Origin: Methylotenera sp. G11
GTDB taxonomy: Bacteria; Pseudomonadota; Gammaproteobacteria; Burkholderiales; Methylophilaceae
Direction of reading: 5' to 3'
Length of the DNA stretch: 64,000 nucleotides
Assembly: GCF_000799735.1 (NCBI RefSeq)
Contig: NZ_JUHH01000001.1
Span: 1,054,001-1,118,000, forward strand
Shown here: positions 53,572 to 62,817 of the stretch, in pieces
How positions within the stretch are numbered: position 1 is the first letter of the stretch
Layout of the letters: each line of letters starts with the position of its first letter
The notes under the pieces: model-generated
Databases searched by the model: none
Told to the model about the DNA's origin: nothing
The model's input: the letters and a program-made list of their open reading frames with translations, nothing else
Made by a program: the position numbers and the translations under genes

Positions 53572-55209
53572 ATGCAGCAATTTGACGTTTTAATTATTGG
53601 CAGCGGCCTCGCCGGTTTGTCTCTGGCACTACGCACGGCGGAGCACAAGAAAATATGCCTGATAAGCAAGCGTACCATTGACGATTCGGCCAGCAACTGG
53701 GCTCAAGGCGGTATTGCAGCGGTACTGAACGACGAAGATTCAATAGAAGCGCACATTCAGGATACCCTGACAGCCGGCGCCGGCCTATGTGACGCAGCCG
53801 TGACCAGAAAAGTGGTTGAGCATGGCAAGGAAACCATCGAGTGGCTGATCGAGCAAGGTGTCAGCTTTACACGCGAGCAGGATGACAGCGGTTACCATTT
53901 AACCCGCGAGGGCGGCCATAGCCATCGCCGGGTCATACACGCTGCCGATGCGACCGGCCGCGAGGTGCAGACCACGCTGGCGCAGAAAGTCCGCCAGCAC
54001 CCCAATATCACCCTGCTTGAAAATCATATCGCAGTCGACCTGATCACCACACAGAAAGTAAAAGATCCGGGGCTACTCAACAGCAACGCCTGCCTGGGCG
54101 CCTATGTGCTGAATAACATCACAGGCAAAGTCATCACCATCGGCGCGCAGAACACCGTGTTGGCCTCTGGCGGCGCCGGGAAAGTCTACCTTTACACGAC
54201 AAACCCGGATGTCAGCACCGGCGACGGCATAGCGATGGCCTGGCGTGCAGGCTGCCGCGTCGCCAACATGGAGTTTATCCAGTTCCACCCCACCTGCCTT
54301 TATCACCCGCAGGCAAAATCCTTCCTGATTTCAGAAATCGTCCGTGGTGAAGGCGGCATACTGAAGCTGCCCGACGGCACCCGGTTCATGCCAAACCATG
54401 ACCCCAGGGCAGAACTGGCGCCACGCGATGTCGTAGCGCGCGCCATTGACTTTGAAATGAAAAAACGCGGCCTGAATTGTGTCTATGTAGATATTTCGCA
54501 TAAATCGCTGGAATTCATCCAGGATCACTTCCCTAACATTTACCGCCGCTGCCTGGAACTGGGCATAGACATCAGCAAAACGCCGATTCCGGTAGTGCCG
54601 GCAGTACATTTCATGTGCGGCGGCATCATGACAGACGATATAGGCCGCACCGACATCAAGAACCTTTACGCGATTGGCGAGACTGCATGCACCGGCCTGC
54701 ACGGCGCAAATCGCCTTGCCAGCAATTCACTGCTTGAATGCCTGGTATTCGGCCAGTCCGCCGCGGAAGACATCCTGAAACAGCCGGAAAAGCCTGTGCC
54801 CATCCTGCCTTACTGGGATGAGAGCCGCGTCACCGATGCTGATGAAGAAGTGCTGATCACCCATACCTGGGATGAGCTGCGCCGCTCCATGTGGAACTAT
54901 GTCGGCATCGTACGCACGGATAAACGCCTGAGCCGCGCCTTGCATCGCATCCATATGCTGCGTGACGAAGTGCATGAGTTCTACAGCAATTTCAAGATCA
55001 GCAACGACCTGATCGAACTGCGTAATTTATTGCAGGTTGCCGAACTGATCGTAAGAAGCGCAATGGAACGCAAGGAAAGCCGCGGCCTGCATTACAGCAA
55101 AGACCACCCCAACACGGATGCCGACCCCATCCCGACAGTGCTGGAACCATCCAACTATTACAGCCTGCTTGACCGCGAACACGGTCATCAGCATGAACAC
55201 CGTCACTAG
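53572..55209 (+). CDS. nadB: L-aspartate oxidase
   Basis: FAD enzyme of 545 residues that oxidises L-aspartate to iminoaspartate, the first step of de novo NAD synthesis. VLIIGSGLAGLSLALRTAEH is the FAD motif; ASNWAQGGIAAVL, HRRVIHAADATGREV and GETACTGLHGANRLASNSL are conserved family blocks with the active-site His and Arg region. The C-terminal fumarate-reductase-like helical domain is present. It is adjacent to rpoE, an order common in betaproteobacteria. Confidence 0.95.
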   Translation: MQQFDVLIIGSGLAGLSLALRTAEHKKICLISKRTIDDSASNWAQGGIAAVLNDEDSIEAHIQDTLTAGAGLCDAAVTRKVVEHGKETIEWLIEQGVSFTREQDDSGYHLTREGGHSHRRVIHAADATGREVQTTLAQKVRQHPNITLLENHIAVDLITTQKVKDPGLLNSNACLGAYVLNNITGKVITIGAQNTVLASGGAGKVYLYTTNPDVSTGDGIAMAWRAGCRVANMEFIQFHPTCLYHPQAKSFLISEIVRGEGGILKLPDGTRFMPNHDPRAELAPRDVVARAIDFEMKKRGLNCVYVDISHKSLEFIQDHFPNIYRRCLELGIDISKTPIPVVPAVHFMCGGIMTDDIGRTDIKNLYAIGETACTGLHGANRLASNSLLECLVFGQSAAEDILKQPEKPVPILPYWDESRVTDADEEVLITHTWDELRRSMWNYVGIVRTDKRLSRALHRIHMLRDEVHEFYSNFKISNDLIELRNLLQVAELIVRSAMERKESRGLHYSKDHPNTDADPIPTVLEPSNYYSLLDREHGHQHEHRH

Positions 55210-55230
55210 AACATAACAAAGCACTTGAAG

Positions 55231-55722
55231 ATGTCATTACTGCGTTCCCTTTTTGCAGGCCTGCTGCTTTTATCATCCGCAACAAGCCACGCTGACATCA
55301 GCTATGCGGTCAGCTACGTCTACGATGGCGATACGGTTGAATTGAAATCCAATACCGGTGACAGGCTGAAACTGCGCCTGACCGACATTGACGCTCCAGA
55401 GCGCAACCAGGCATTCGGCCAGAAAGCGCGCCGCGCGCTCTTCAACCTGTGCAAAGACAGCACCATCAGCGTTGAGCTGGCCGGCAAGGACAAATATAAC
55501 CGCCACTTGGGCAAGCTGGAGTGCAACCGGACCGATGCCAGTCTATACATGGCCGAGCATGGCTACGCCTGGCATAACGAAAAATACTCTAACAACCTCG
55601 CCATCAAGCATGCCGCCGCAACTGCACGCAAAATGCATATCGGCCTCTGGGGCGCAGAAAACCCAATACCGCCGTGGGTCTGGCGCCGTTTGCACCAGAA
55701 CGCATATCCGGCTGCCAGATAG
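55231..55722 (+). CDS. Exported thermonuclease-family protein (SNase)
   Basis: Staphylococcal-nuclease-like protein of 163 residues. The signal peptide starts at the ATG at 55231 (MSLLRSLFAGLLLLSS, cut after SHA). VYDGDTVEL, RLTDIDAPERNQAFG and KYNRHLGKLEC are the typical Ca-binding and catalytic segments, with the family Arg and Glu in place (DAPER). It would cut nucleic acids in the periplasm or outside. It lies 21 bases after nadB and may be co-transcribed. Confidence 0.9.
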   Translation: MSLLRSLFAGLLLLSSATSHADISYAVSYVYDGDTVELKSNTGDRLKLRLTDIDAPERNQAFGQKARRALFNLCKDSTISVELAGKDKYNRHLGKLECNRTDASLYMAEHGYAWHNEKYSNNLAIKHAAATARKMHIGLWGAENPIPPWVWRRLHQNAYPAAR

Positions 55723-55779
55723 CCATGACCCCGGACCCACAAAATGCCCATGCGCGCTAACGGATTTAATTAAAAAGTA

Positions 55780-55976
55780 TTGCTGGCTTTAATCGCAATC
55801 TTACGTATAATCCCCTGCAATTCATTTACCCTACGCCAACCAATCAGCGTAGCGGTCTCTTACCCTGATTATCTTCCGTATCCAAATACCGAATATAACC
55901 ACATATGCCTAGACCTCGATTGGTGTTGCTTCATTAAAGTAATAGGTCGGCCTAATACCTAAACTGGAGCACTGCC
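55780..55976 (+). promoter_or_regulatory. Putative promoter and long leader of rhlE
   Basis: A perfect TATAAT lies at 55806-55811, with a TTGCTG upstream at 55780-55785 (20-base spacing, longer than ideal). This would give a leader of about 160 bases before the TTG start at 55977. Long leaders are known for cold-induced DEAD-box helicase genes. Only the -10 is convincing. Confidence 0.4.
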
Positions 55977-57578
55977 TTGACAGCACAAACAACGAATACA
56001 AATGAAATAAACTCGCCTATTGATGGGTTTCAACCCGAAGCCATCAAAGCGGATCTTTCGATTGAAAAAAGCACACTCAGCTTTAATGAGTTAGGACTAT
56101 GCGAGCCGATTCTGCGCGCGATTTCCGATACCGGTTACACCAACCCGACACCGATACAGGCGAAAGCCATTCCGCTGGTGCTGAACGGCGGCGACCTGCT
56201 GGCCGGCGCGCAAACCGGTACCGGCAAAACCGCAGGCTTCACATTGCCGATCCTGCATTTACTGAGCCAGAAACCACATGCTGAAGCTGCAAAAGGCCGC
56301 CCGCGCTGCCTGATGCTGACCCCGACACGTGAACTGGCCGCCCAGATTGAAGAATCCGTAAAAGTCTACGGCAAACATCTGCCGCTCACTTCTACCGTGA
56401 TCTTCGGCGGCGTCAATATCAATCCGCAGATCAGCCGCCTGAAAAAACCGCTGGATATCCTGGTGGCCACGCCGGGCCGCCTACTGGACCACGCCGGACA
56501 GAAAACCATTGATCTGTCAGGGGTGGAAATCCTAGTATTGGATGAAGCCGACCGCATGCTGGATATGGGCTTTATCCGCGATATCAAGAAAATCCTGGCT
56601 ATGCTGCCTAAACAGCGTCAGAACCTGCTGTTCTCAGCTACATTTTCGGATGAGATCAAAGCCCTGGCCGACGGCTTGCTGCATAACCCGGGCTTTGTTG
56701 AAGTAGCGCGCCGCAACACCGCATCAGAGCTGGTGACGCAAACCGTGCACATGGTGCCGCAATCGCATAAGCGCGACCTGGTGAGCCATCTGGTAACCGC
56801 TAATGACTGGAAACAGGTACTGGTATTCACCCGCACCAAACACGGCGCGAACCGCCTGGCAGAAAAACTGGTTAAGGATGGCATCGAAGCTGCGGCCATT
56901 CACGGCAACAAAAGCCAGGGCGCACGCACCAAGGCACTCGCCCAGTTCAAAGATGGCAGCGTACGCGTACTGGTCGCAACCGATATTGCAGCGCGCGGCC
57001 TGGATATCGACCAGCTGCCGCAAGTGGTTAACTTTGAGCTACCGAACGTGCCGGAAGACTATGTACACCGCATTGGCCGTACTGGCCGTGCCGGCAGCAG
57101 CGGCGCAGCGGTATCGCTGGTAGACCGTGAAGAACTCAAACTGCTTAAAGATATTGAAAAGCTGATCAAACGCGAGATTCCAAAAGTGCAGGTTGAAGGC
57201 TTTACACCGAACGCCAACCCAGAACCGGAAGCGCCACGCGCACCACGCCCGCAGCACGGCCAGAAGCGCAAGCCGCAAAGTGCCGGCCAGCAGAACGGCA
57301 GTCAGAAAAACAGTGGCCAATCAAGCAATAACCAGCCAACCGGCAACAAACCGGCACAAGACAGGCAGCCAAACAGAAACGCCCCAAAAGCAGCAAACAA
57401 ACCTATGTCGGAAGCGGCGCGCCACCAGGCCATGCCGCAATCAGCATTGTTCAGCCCGCCTCCCAGCCCGTACGGCAACAGACCGCGCTCAAACAATGGC
57501 GGCACACGTACAAATGGTGGCGGCAGATCAGCTACCAACCCAAACAGCCAGCATAGAAGCGGTGGCAGAGGCCGCTAG
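55977..57578 (+). CDS. rhlE: DEAD-box RNA helicase RhlE
   Basis: ATP-dependent RNA helicase of 533 residues. It has the Q motif ([10 protein letters not shown]), motif [14 protein letters not shown] in [14 protein letters not shown] in LFSATFSDE and motif [12 protein letters not shown]. The C-terminal extension of about 130 residues is rich in Pro, Asn, Gln and Gly with basic residues, typical of RhlE tails that bind RNA. No ATG lies near the start, so the TTG at 55977 with GGAG seven bases upstream is used. Confidence 0.93.
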   Translation: MTAQTTNTNEINSPIDGFQPEAIKADLSIEKSTLSFNELGLCEPILRAISDTGYTNPTPIQAKAIPLVLNGGDLLAGAQTGTGKTAGFTLPILHLLSQKPHAEAAKGRPRCLMLTPTRELAAQIEESVKVYGKHLPLTSTVIFGGVNINPQISRLKKPLDILVATPGRLLDHAGQKTIDLSGVEILVLDEADRMLDMGFIRDIKKILAMLPKQRQNLLFSATFSDEIKALADGLLHNPGFVEVARRNTASELVTQTVHMVPQSHKRDLVSHLVTANDWKQVLVFTRTKHGANRLAEKLVKDGIEAAAIHGNKSQGARTKALAQFKDGSVRVLVATDIAARGLDIDQLPQVVNFELPNVPEDYVHRIGRTGRAGSSGAAVSLVDREELKLLKDIEKLIKREIPKVQVEGFTPNANPEPEAPRAPRPQHGQKRKPQSAGQQNGSQKNSGQSSNNQPTGNKPAQDRQPNRNAPKAANKPMSEAARHQAMPQSALFSPPPSPYGNRPRSNNGGTRTNGGGRSATNPNSQHRSGGRGR

Positions 57579-57590
57579 AACCTGAGGTCT

Positions 57591-57616
57591 GTCATACCAG
57601 CGGAGGCTGGTATGAC
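57591..57616. repeat. REP-like perfect hairpin after rhlE
   Basis: GTCATACCAGC, loop GGAG, GCTGGTATGAC: a perfect 11-base stem starting 13 bases after the rhlE stop. Hairpins of this GTCAT...ATGAC type are scattered in many proteobacterial genomes. No second copy occurs in this window. It could also act as a terminator, though the T tract is missing. Confidence 0.6.
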
Positions 57617-57688
57617 GAGGGTTCTAATAGCTGCATATAAAGCGACCAAATTTACTTGTATAAATATTTTGAAAAAAGTTTTTAGTCC

Positions 57689-58141
57689 ATGAAAATCTGG
57701 GTCGATGCCGATGCCTGTCCGGTAGTGATTAAAGAAATTTTATTCAGGGCCGCGATACGTGCGCAAATTACAACCACACTGGTGGCCAACCAGTTTTTGC
57801 GCACACCGCCATCGGCCTTTATCAAAACCATGCAGGTGCCAGGCGGCTTTGATGTAGCTGACAACCGGATTGTGCTGGAGATGGAATCTGGCGACCTGGT
57901 CATTACTGCCGACATTCCGCTGGCTGCTCAAGTGGTGGAAAAAGGCGGTTTTGCGCTTAATCCGCGCGGCGAGCTTTATACGATTGCCAATATTAAAGAA
58001 CGGCTGGCCATGCGCAACCTGATGGAAGAATTACGCAGCAACGGCGTAGATATCAACGGCCCGGCCAGCTTTAACCAGGGCGACCGACAGGCCTTTGCGG
58101 CGACACTTGACCGCCTGATTACAAAACACCACAAAACCTGA
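57689..58141 (+). CDS. YaiI/YqxD family protein (DUF188)
   Basis: Protein of 150 residues with a PIN-like/NYN-type fold. It starts [20 protein letters not shown]; the Asp residues of VDADACP and of [11 protein letters not shown] fit a metal-binding nuclease-like site. No activity has been assigned to the family as far as I know. It stands between rhlE and the SlyD-like gene, all on one strand. Confidence 0.88.
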   Translation: MKIWVDADACPVVIKEILFRAAIRAQITTTLVANQFLRTPPSAFIKTMQVPGGFDVADNRIVLEMESGDLVITADIPLAAQVVEKGGFALNPRGELYTIANIKERLAMRNLMEELRSNGVDINGPASFNQGDRQAFAATLDRLITKHHKT

Positions 58142-58284
58142 ATACCTGCCTGAACCGGAATATTTAATTTAAGAATATTCAAAATATAGTTTAAAATCTT
58201 ACACTTAATTTTTTTACACAGCGTTATTTTACCGTTAATTTTATCTGGGCTTTTATTCACAAAGCCCAGCTTGAGGAACCAACC

Positions 58285-58764
58285 ATGCAAATCGCAATGA
58301 ACACCGTAGTATCAATGACTTATGAATTAAAAGATGCCGATGGCAACGTGCTTGAATCAAGCAGCGACCCAGTGGCTTACCTGCACGGTGGCTATGACAA
58401 CATTTTCCCTAAGGTTGAAGAAGCCATGCATGGCAAAAATGTGGGCGATGTTGTGACTGTAGACTTGCAGCCAGTCGATGCTTTCGGTGACTATGACGAA
58501 GAACTGGTGCAAATCGAGCCGGCAAGCGCTTTCCCTGCCGCTGAGCTGAAAGTAGGCATGCAGTTTGAAGGTGAAGATGAAACCGGCGAAGTGATCCTGT
58601 ACACAGTTTCAGAAATCGCTGATGGCAAAGTCGTGGTTGACGGCAACCATCCTTGGGCTGGCGAACGTGTAATTTTCACTGCGACCATCACCGATGTGCG
58701 TGAAGCCAATAAAGAAGAAGTTGCCCATCAGCACGTACATGGCGCCGGCGGCCACCACCACTAA
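58285..58764 (+). CDS. FKBP-type peptidyl-prolyl isomerase, SlyD-like
   Basis: Cytoplasmic FKBP-fold isomerase and chaperone of 159 residues. MTYELKDADGNVLESS, then the interrupted FKBP domain with an insert-in-flap region (DLQPVDAFGDYDEELVQ) as in SlyD. The C-terminus is His-rich (HQHVHGAGGHHH), a probable Ni/Zn-binding tail as in SlyD, though much shorter than in E. coli. A good ribosome-binding site (GAGG) precedes the ATG. Confidence 0.92.
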   Translation: MQIAMNTVVSMTYELKDADGNVLESSSDPVAYLHGGYDNIFPKVEEAMHGKNVGDVVTVDLQPVDAFGDYDEELVQIEPASAFPAAELKVGMQFEGEDETGEVILYTVSEIADGKVVVDGNHPWAGERVIFTATITDVREANKEEVAHQHVHGAGGHHH

Positions 58765-58838
58765 ATGCATGACAGCCGCTTGTCGTAAACAATCCGGCTG
58801 TCATTCTCGTAAGCAGCTGCCACGTTGCACCTGGGTTT

Positions 58839-61451
58839 TCAGGGTGCACTGGCAGCTATATTTTTCAGCTTATACAGCATTTCCAGCGCCTGCCTGGGCG
58901 TTAAATCATCTGGCTGAATAATTTCCAGCTCGGAAACTACCGGATGCACCAGAACCTCTTCTGGCAGCGTATCCACAACAAACATATCCGGCTGTACTGA
59001 ACTCACCGCAACCTGATTACTCTCCAGCTGTGTCAACTTCCGCTTTGCGGCATTCACCACGCTCCTGGGGATTCCGGCCAGCTGGGCAACCTGCAGGCCA
59101 TAGCTTTGATTGGCCGCCCCTTCTTCGACCTTGTGCATGAATACGATATTGTTGCCATGCTCTACTGCATCCAGATGCACATTCGCTGCGAATTTGAACT
59201 CATCCACGATGCGCGTCAGCTCAAAATAATGGGTTGCAAACAAGGTATATGACCTGTTCTTTTCGAGCAGTTGTTTGGCAACTGCCCAGGCCAGGCTCAA
59301 ACCGTCAAACGTAGAGGTGCCGCGGCCGATTTCATCCAGCAGCACCAGTGTCTTATCGGTTGCGTTATGCAGGATATTCGCGGTTTCCGTCATTTCCACC
59401 ATGAATGTGGAACGGCCGCCCGCCAAGTCATCCGACGCGCCGATGCGCGTCATGATGCGGTCAATTTCACCAATTTTCGCCGAGGTAGCCGGCACGTAGC
59501 AGCCACAATTCGCAAGCAGGACGATCAGCGCCGTTTGCCGCATAAAAGTAGATTTACCGCCCATATTAGGCCCGGTTATCAATAATAGCTGGCGGTAAGG
59601 GTTCAGGCTTACATCATTGGCAATAAACGGCTGACCGGAAGATTGCACAGTAATCTGTTCCACAACCGGATGACGGCCATTGACAATCTCGATACCAGCC
59701 TCGGTAGTAAACTGTGGCGCAACGTAATTCAGGCTGATTGCCCGTTCGGCAAAACAGCACAGCACATCCAGGCTTGCCACTGCACCGGCATTAGTCTGCA
59801 ACACGGCAATATGCTGGCCAAGCTCAGCCAGTACTTGCTCATACAGCATTTTTTCGCGCGCCAGCGCACGGTCATTCGCACTCAGCACCTTATCCTCAAA
59901 CGCTTTGAGTTCAGGCGTAATGAAACGCTCTACGTTCTTGAGTGTCTGGCGGCGGCGGTATTCGGCAGGTGCGCTTTCGGCCTGCGTGCGGCTCATCTCG
60001 ATATAAAAACCATGCACACTGTTGTATTCGACTTTCAGGTTGGCAATACCGGTGCGTTCTTTTTCGGCCGCTTCGAATTGCAGCAGAAAGTCGCCGTGAT
60101 CGGTCTGAATCGCACGCAGCTCGTCCAGCTCTGCATCGTAACCATCGGCGATCACGCCGCCCTCGCGCAATACCACACTGGGCTCGGCCTTGATTGCAGT
60201 GGTGAGCAGGTTCACTACCGCAGGCGGCGCGGATAAATGTTCACCCAAAGTTTGCAGCAGACCGGCAGCCTGGTTGTGCAGCAGAGCCTGCAATAATGGC
60301 AGCTGTTGCAAACTTGCGGCAAGCCCCGACAAATCGCGAGGCCGTGCTGTTTTTAAAGCAACTCGCGCCGTAATGCGCTCTATATCGCCGATTGGCCTGA
60401 GCCCCTGCCTCAACGCAGCGTCACTCCCATTTTGTATCAAGTCATCAATCGCCTCGTGGCGCTTCATACTCAGGCTTCTATCCCGCAGCGGATGATGCAG
60501 CCATTGCCTGAGCAGACGCGCGCCCATGGCGGTTTGCGTAGTATTCAGCAGCGAATACAGCGTAGGCGATGCCTCACCGCGCAGCGTAACGTCGATCTCA
60601 AGGTTGCGGCGCGTTGCGGCATCCAGCTGGATATAAGCGCTAGTGCTTTCTACACTGATTGCATTGATATGCGGCAAGGTCGTGCGCTGCGTATGCTTGA
60701 CATAATCAAGCAGAGCGCCGGCGGCACAGATCGCCGGTTTTAAATCTGCACAGCCGAAGCCATTCAGATCATAAGTATTGAACTGCCTGGTAAGCGTACT
60801 GAACGCGCTGTCGAAATCAAACTGCCACGGACTTAAGCGTTTCCTGGCAGCCTTAGTCGAGTTGATGGCAACATGCTGGAAATCATCAGCAAACAATATC
60901 TCACTTGGCGCAATACGCTCAATCTCCTGCGCAAGCAAACCAACGGCAATCTCACTTAAAACGAAACTGCCGGAAGCCAGATTCAGCCGTGCCAGACCCA
61001 GCACGCCATCTAACTGAAAAATACTGAGCAGCTGATTATCCCGTGACTCGTCCAGCAAGGCCGTGTCTGTCAGAGTACCTGGCGTTAAGATTCTTGCAAC
61101 CTCGCGCGCCACCGGGCCTTTACTGGTGGCCGGGTCACCCACCTGTTCGCAGATTGCAACAGCCTCACCCAGCTTGGCCAGCTTGGCCAGGTACTGCTCT
61201 GCCGCATGATACGGTACGCCGGCCATTTTAATAGGCTGGCCATTGCTGCTGCCACGCTGTGTGAGGGTAATGCCGAGTAATTTAGCGGCTTTTTCGGCAT
61301 CCTCGAAAAACAGCTCATAGAAATCACCCATGCGATAGAACAGCAGCATATCCGGATGCTGCGCTTTCAACCCCAGATACTGGCGCATCATGGGCGTGTG
61401 GCTCTCAAATGAATTAATATCTGGTTTATTATGTTCTTGTGATGTTTTCAT
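58839..61451 (-). CDS. mutS: DNA mismatch repair protein MutS
   Basis: Mismatch-recognition ATPase of 870 residues. The N-terminal domain has [15 protein letters not shown], which holds the Phe-X-Glu mismatch wedge in the family. The C-terminal ATPase shows Walker [14 protein letters not shown], the Walker B region [16 protein letters not shown] and the helix-turn-helix tail. It starts at the ATG at 61451 and converges on the SlyD-like gene. No mutL is nearby. Confidence 0.97.
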   Translation of the reverse strand: MKTSQEHNKPDINSFESHTPMMRQYLGLKAQHPDMLLFYRMGDFYELFFEDAEKAAKLLGITLTQRGSSNGQPIKMAGVPYHAAEQYLAKLAKLGEAVAICEQVGDPATSKGPVAREVARILTPGTLTDTALLDESRDNQLLSIFQLDGVLGLARLNLASGSFVLSEIAVGLLAQEIERIAPSEILFADDFQHVAINSTKAARKRLSPWQFDFDSAFSTLTRQFNTYDLNGFGCADLKPAICAAGALLDYVKHTQRTTLPHINAISVESTSAYIQLDAATRRNLEIDVTLRGEASPTLYSLLNTTQTAMGARLLRQWLHHPLRDRSLSMKRHEAIDDLIQNGSDAALRQGLRPIGDIERITARVALKTARPRDLSGLAASLQQLPLLQALLHNQAAGLLQTLGEHLSAPPAVVNLLTTAIKAEPSVVLREGGVIADGYDAELDELRAIQTDHGDFLLQFEAAEKERTGIANLKVEYNSVHGFYIEMSRTQAESAPAEYRRRQTLKNVERFITPELKAFEDKVLSANDRALAREKMLYEQVLAELGQHIAVLQTNAGAVASLDVLCCFAERAISLNYVAPQFTTEAGIEIVNGRHPVVEQITVQSSGQPFIANDVSLNPYRQLLLITGPNMGGKSTFMRQTALIVLLANCGCYVPATSAKIGEIDRIMTRIGASDDLAGGRSTFMVEMTETANILHNATDKTLVLLDEIGRGTSTFDGLSLAWAVAKQLLEKNRSYTLFATHYFELTRIVDEFKFAANVHLDAVEHGNNIVFMHKVEEGAANQSYGLQVAQLAGIPRSVVNAAKRKLTQLESNQVAVSSVQPDMFVVDTLPEEVLVHPVVSELEIIQPDDLTPRQALEMLYKLKNIAASAP

Positions 61452-61688
61452 TTACGGATTAATAACTGCAAGCTAAGGTAAGTTGATTTTAACCCACTTG
61501 AATATCAGGCGACCTTCTTTTTCCACACAACCTGACATGATCAGTTAGTTTAGCACTTTAATTTTTACGGAATTAAAAACAGGCTGGTAGTCAATCGAAT
61601 TAAAAATGGGTTAAAATCCCATACAATAAATGCGTGTTATTTGCATAACTAATCATTAGTATTACATTATGTCTCTGATAAAAAACAT

Positions 61689-62627
61689 ATGTCATCACAA
61701 AAAATACTAAACCACGTCTGCATACTCATGTCTACCTACAACGGCGGGGAGTATCTAGCGGAGCAACTGCAATCGATTGCAGACCAGACACACCAGGACT
61801 GGCGCGTCATAATCAGTGACGATGGCTCTAGCGACAATACATTGACTATTGCCAGACAATTCCAGTTGAAATGGGGTTCTGACCGCCTGCAAATACGTCA
61901 AGGCCCACAGCAAGGGTTCTGCTTAAACTTTTTATCCATGGCCTGCGACGCAACGATTTATGCTGACTTCTATGCTTTTTCAGATCAGGACGATGTTTGG
62001 ATGGCAGACAAACTAGAGAGAGCGATCGCCTATTTTAATGACAATAATGAATCGCAACTGCCCAGAGCCTATGGTAGTCGCACGCAGATAGTAGATGAAG
62101 CACTGAACCCAGTTGGCTTCTCACCTGAATTCACGCTGCCAAGATCATTCAGGAACGCTTTAGTGCAGAGTATAGCTGGCGGAAACACCATGATGTTTAA
62201 CCAAGCCGCTAAATCACTGATGGAACAAGCCGGCTTGCAAAAAGTAGTCGCCCACGACTGGTGGCTATACCAGTTGGTGAAAGGCGCTGGCGGCATATTT
62301 TATTACGACCCTAAACCAGCATTGTTTTACCGACAGCACACACATTCCGTCATAGGTGCGAATACTTCATTAAAAGCCAGGATTGAACGGATATTCTTTG
62401 TTTTTAATGACCGCTTCAAAATCTGGAATAACCTGAACTACACAGCCTTATGTAACAACCGCCACTTACTCACTAAAGATAACCAGGATGTTTTAGATGT
62501 ATTCGGAAAATTCCGCGGTGCAAAACTAAAAGATAGAATTCGCTTATTGGAAGTATGCGGGCTTTATCGCCAGACTTGGCGAGGCACACTATCGCTTTGG
62601 CTGGCGACTATTATTAATAAAATTTAG
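61689..62627 (+). CDS. Family 2 glycosyltransferase
   Basis: Inverting GT-A glycosyltransferase of 312 residues. ILMSTYNGGEYLAEQL is the typical start; IISDDGSSDN at 41-50 binds the nucleotide, and FSDQDDVWMADK at about 97-108 provides the metal-binding Asp residues. Closest in feel to rhamnosyltransferases of O-antigen loci, but donor and acceptor are unknown. It lies in DNA that is AT-richer than the window average. Confidence 0.87.
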   Translation: MSSQKILNHVCILMSTYNGGEYLAEQLQSIADQTHQDWRVIISDDGSSDNTLTIARQFQLKWGSDRLQIRQGPQQGFCLNFLSMACDATIYADFYAFSDQDDVWMADKLERAIAYFNDNNESQLPRAYGSRTQIVDEALNPVGFSPEFTLPRSFRNALVQSIAGGNTMMFNQAAKSLMEQAGLQKVVAHDWWLYQLVKGAGGIFYYDPKPALFYRQHTHSVIGANTSLKARIERIFFVFNDRFKIWNNLNYTALCNNRHLLTKDNQDVLDVFGKFRGAKLKDRIRLLEVCGLYRQTWRGTLSLWLATIINKI

Positions 62628-62817
62628 ATTTTCTTGATAAGAACAGTACAGTATGCATGGAACTGTAGTAACGGCACTTCGCAACTAAAGTACCCCTACC
62701 CTGCCCCATCAAACTGGAACCCTCAAGCAGAAAGTGCATACCTAACTAGATGGCGTTTTTTGTTCCGCCAATATCTTTGGGGGTATTCAAGGAATGTCAT
62801 TCAGTTACATGAGGAAT

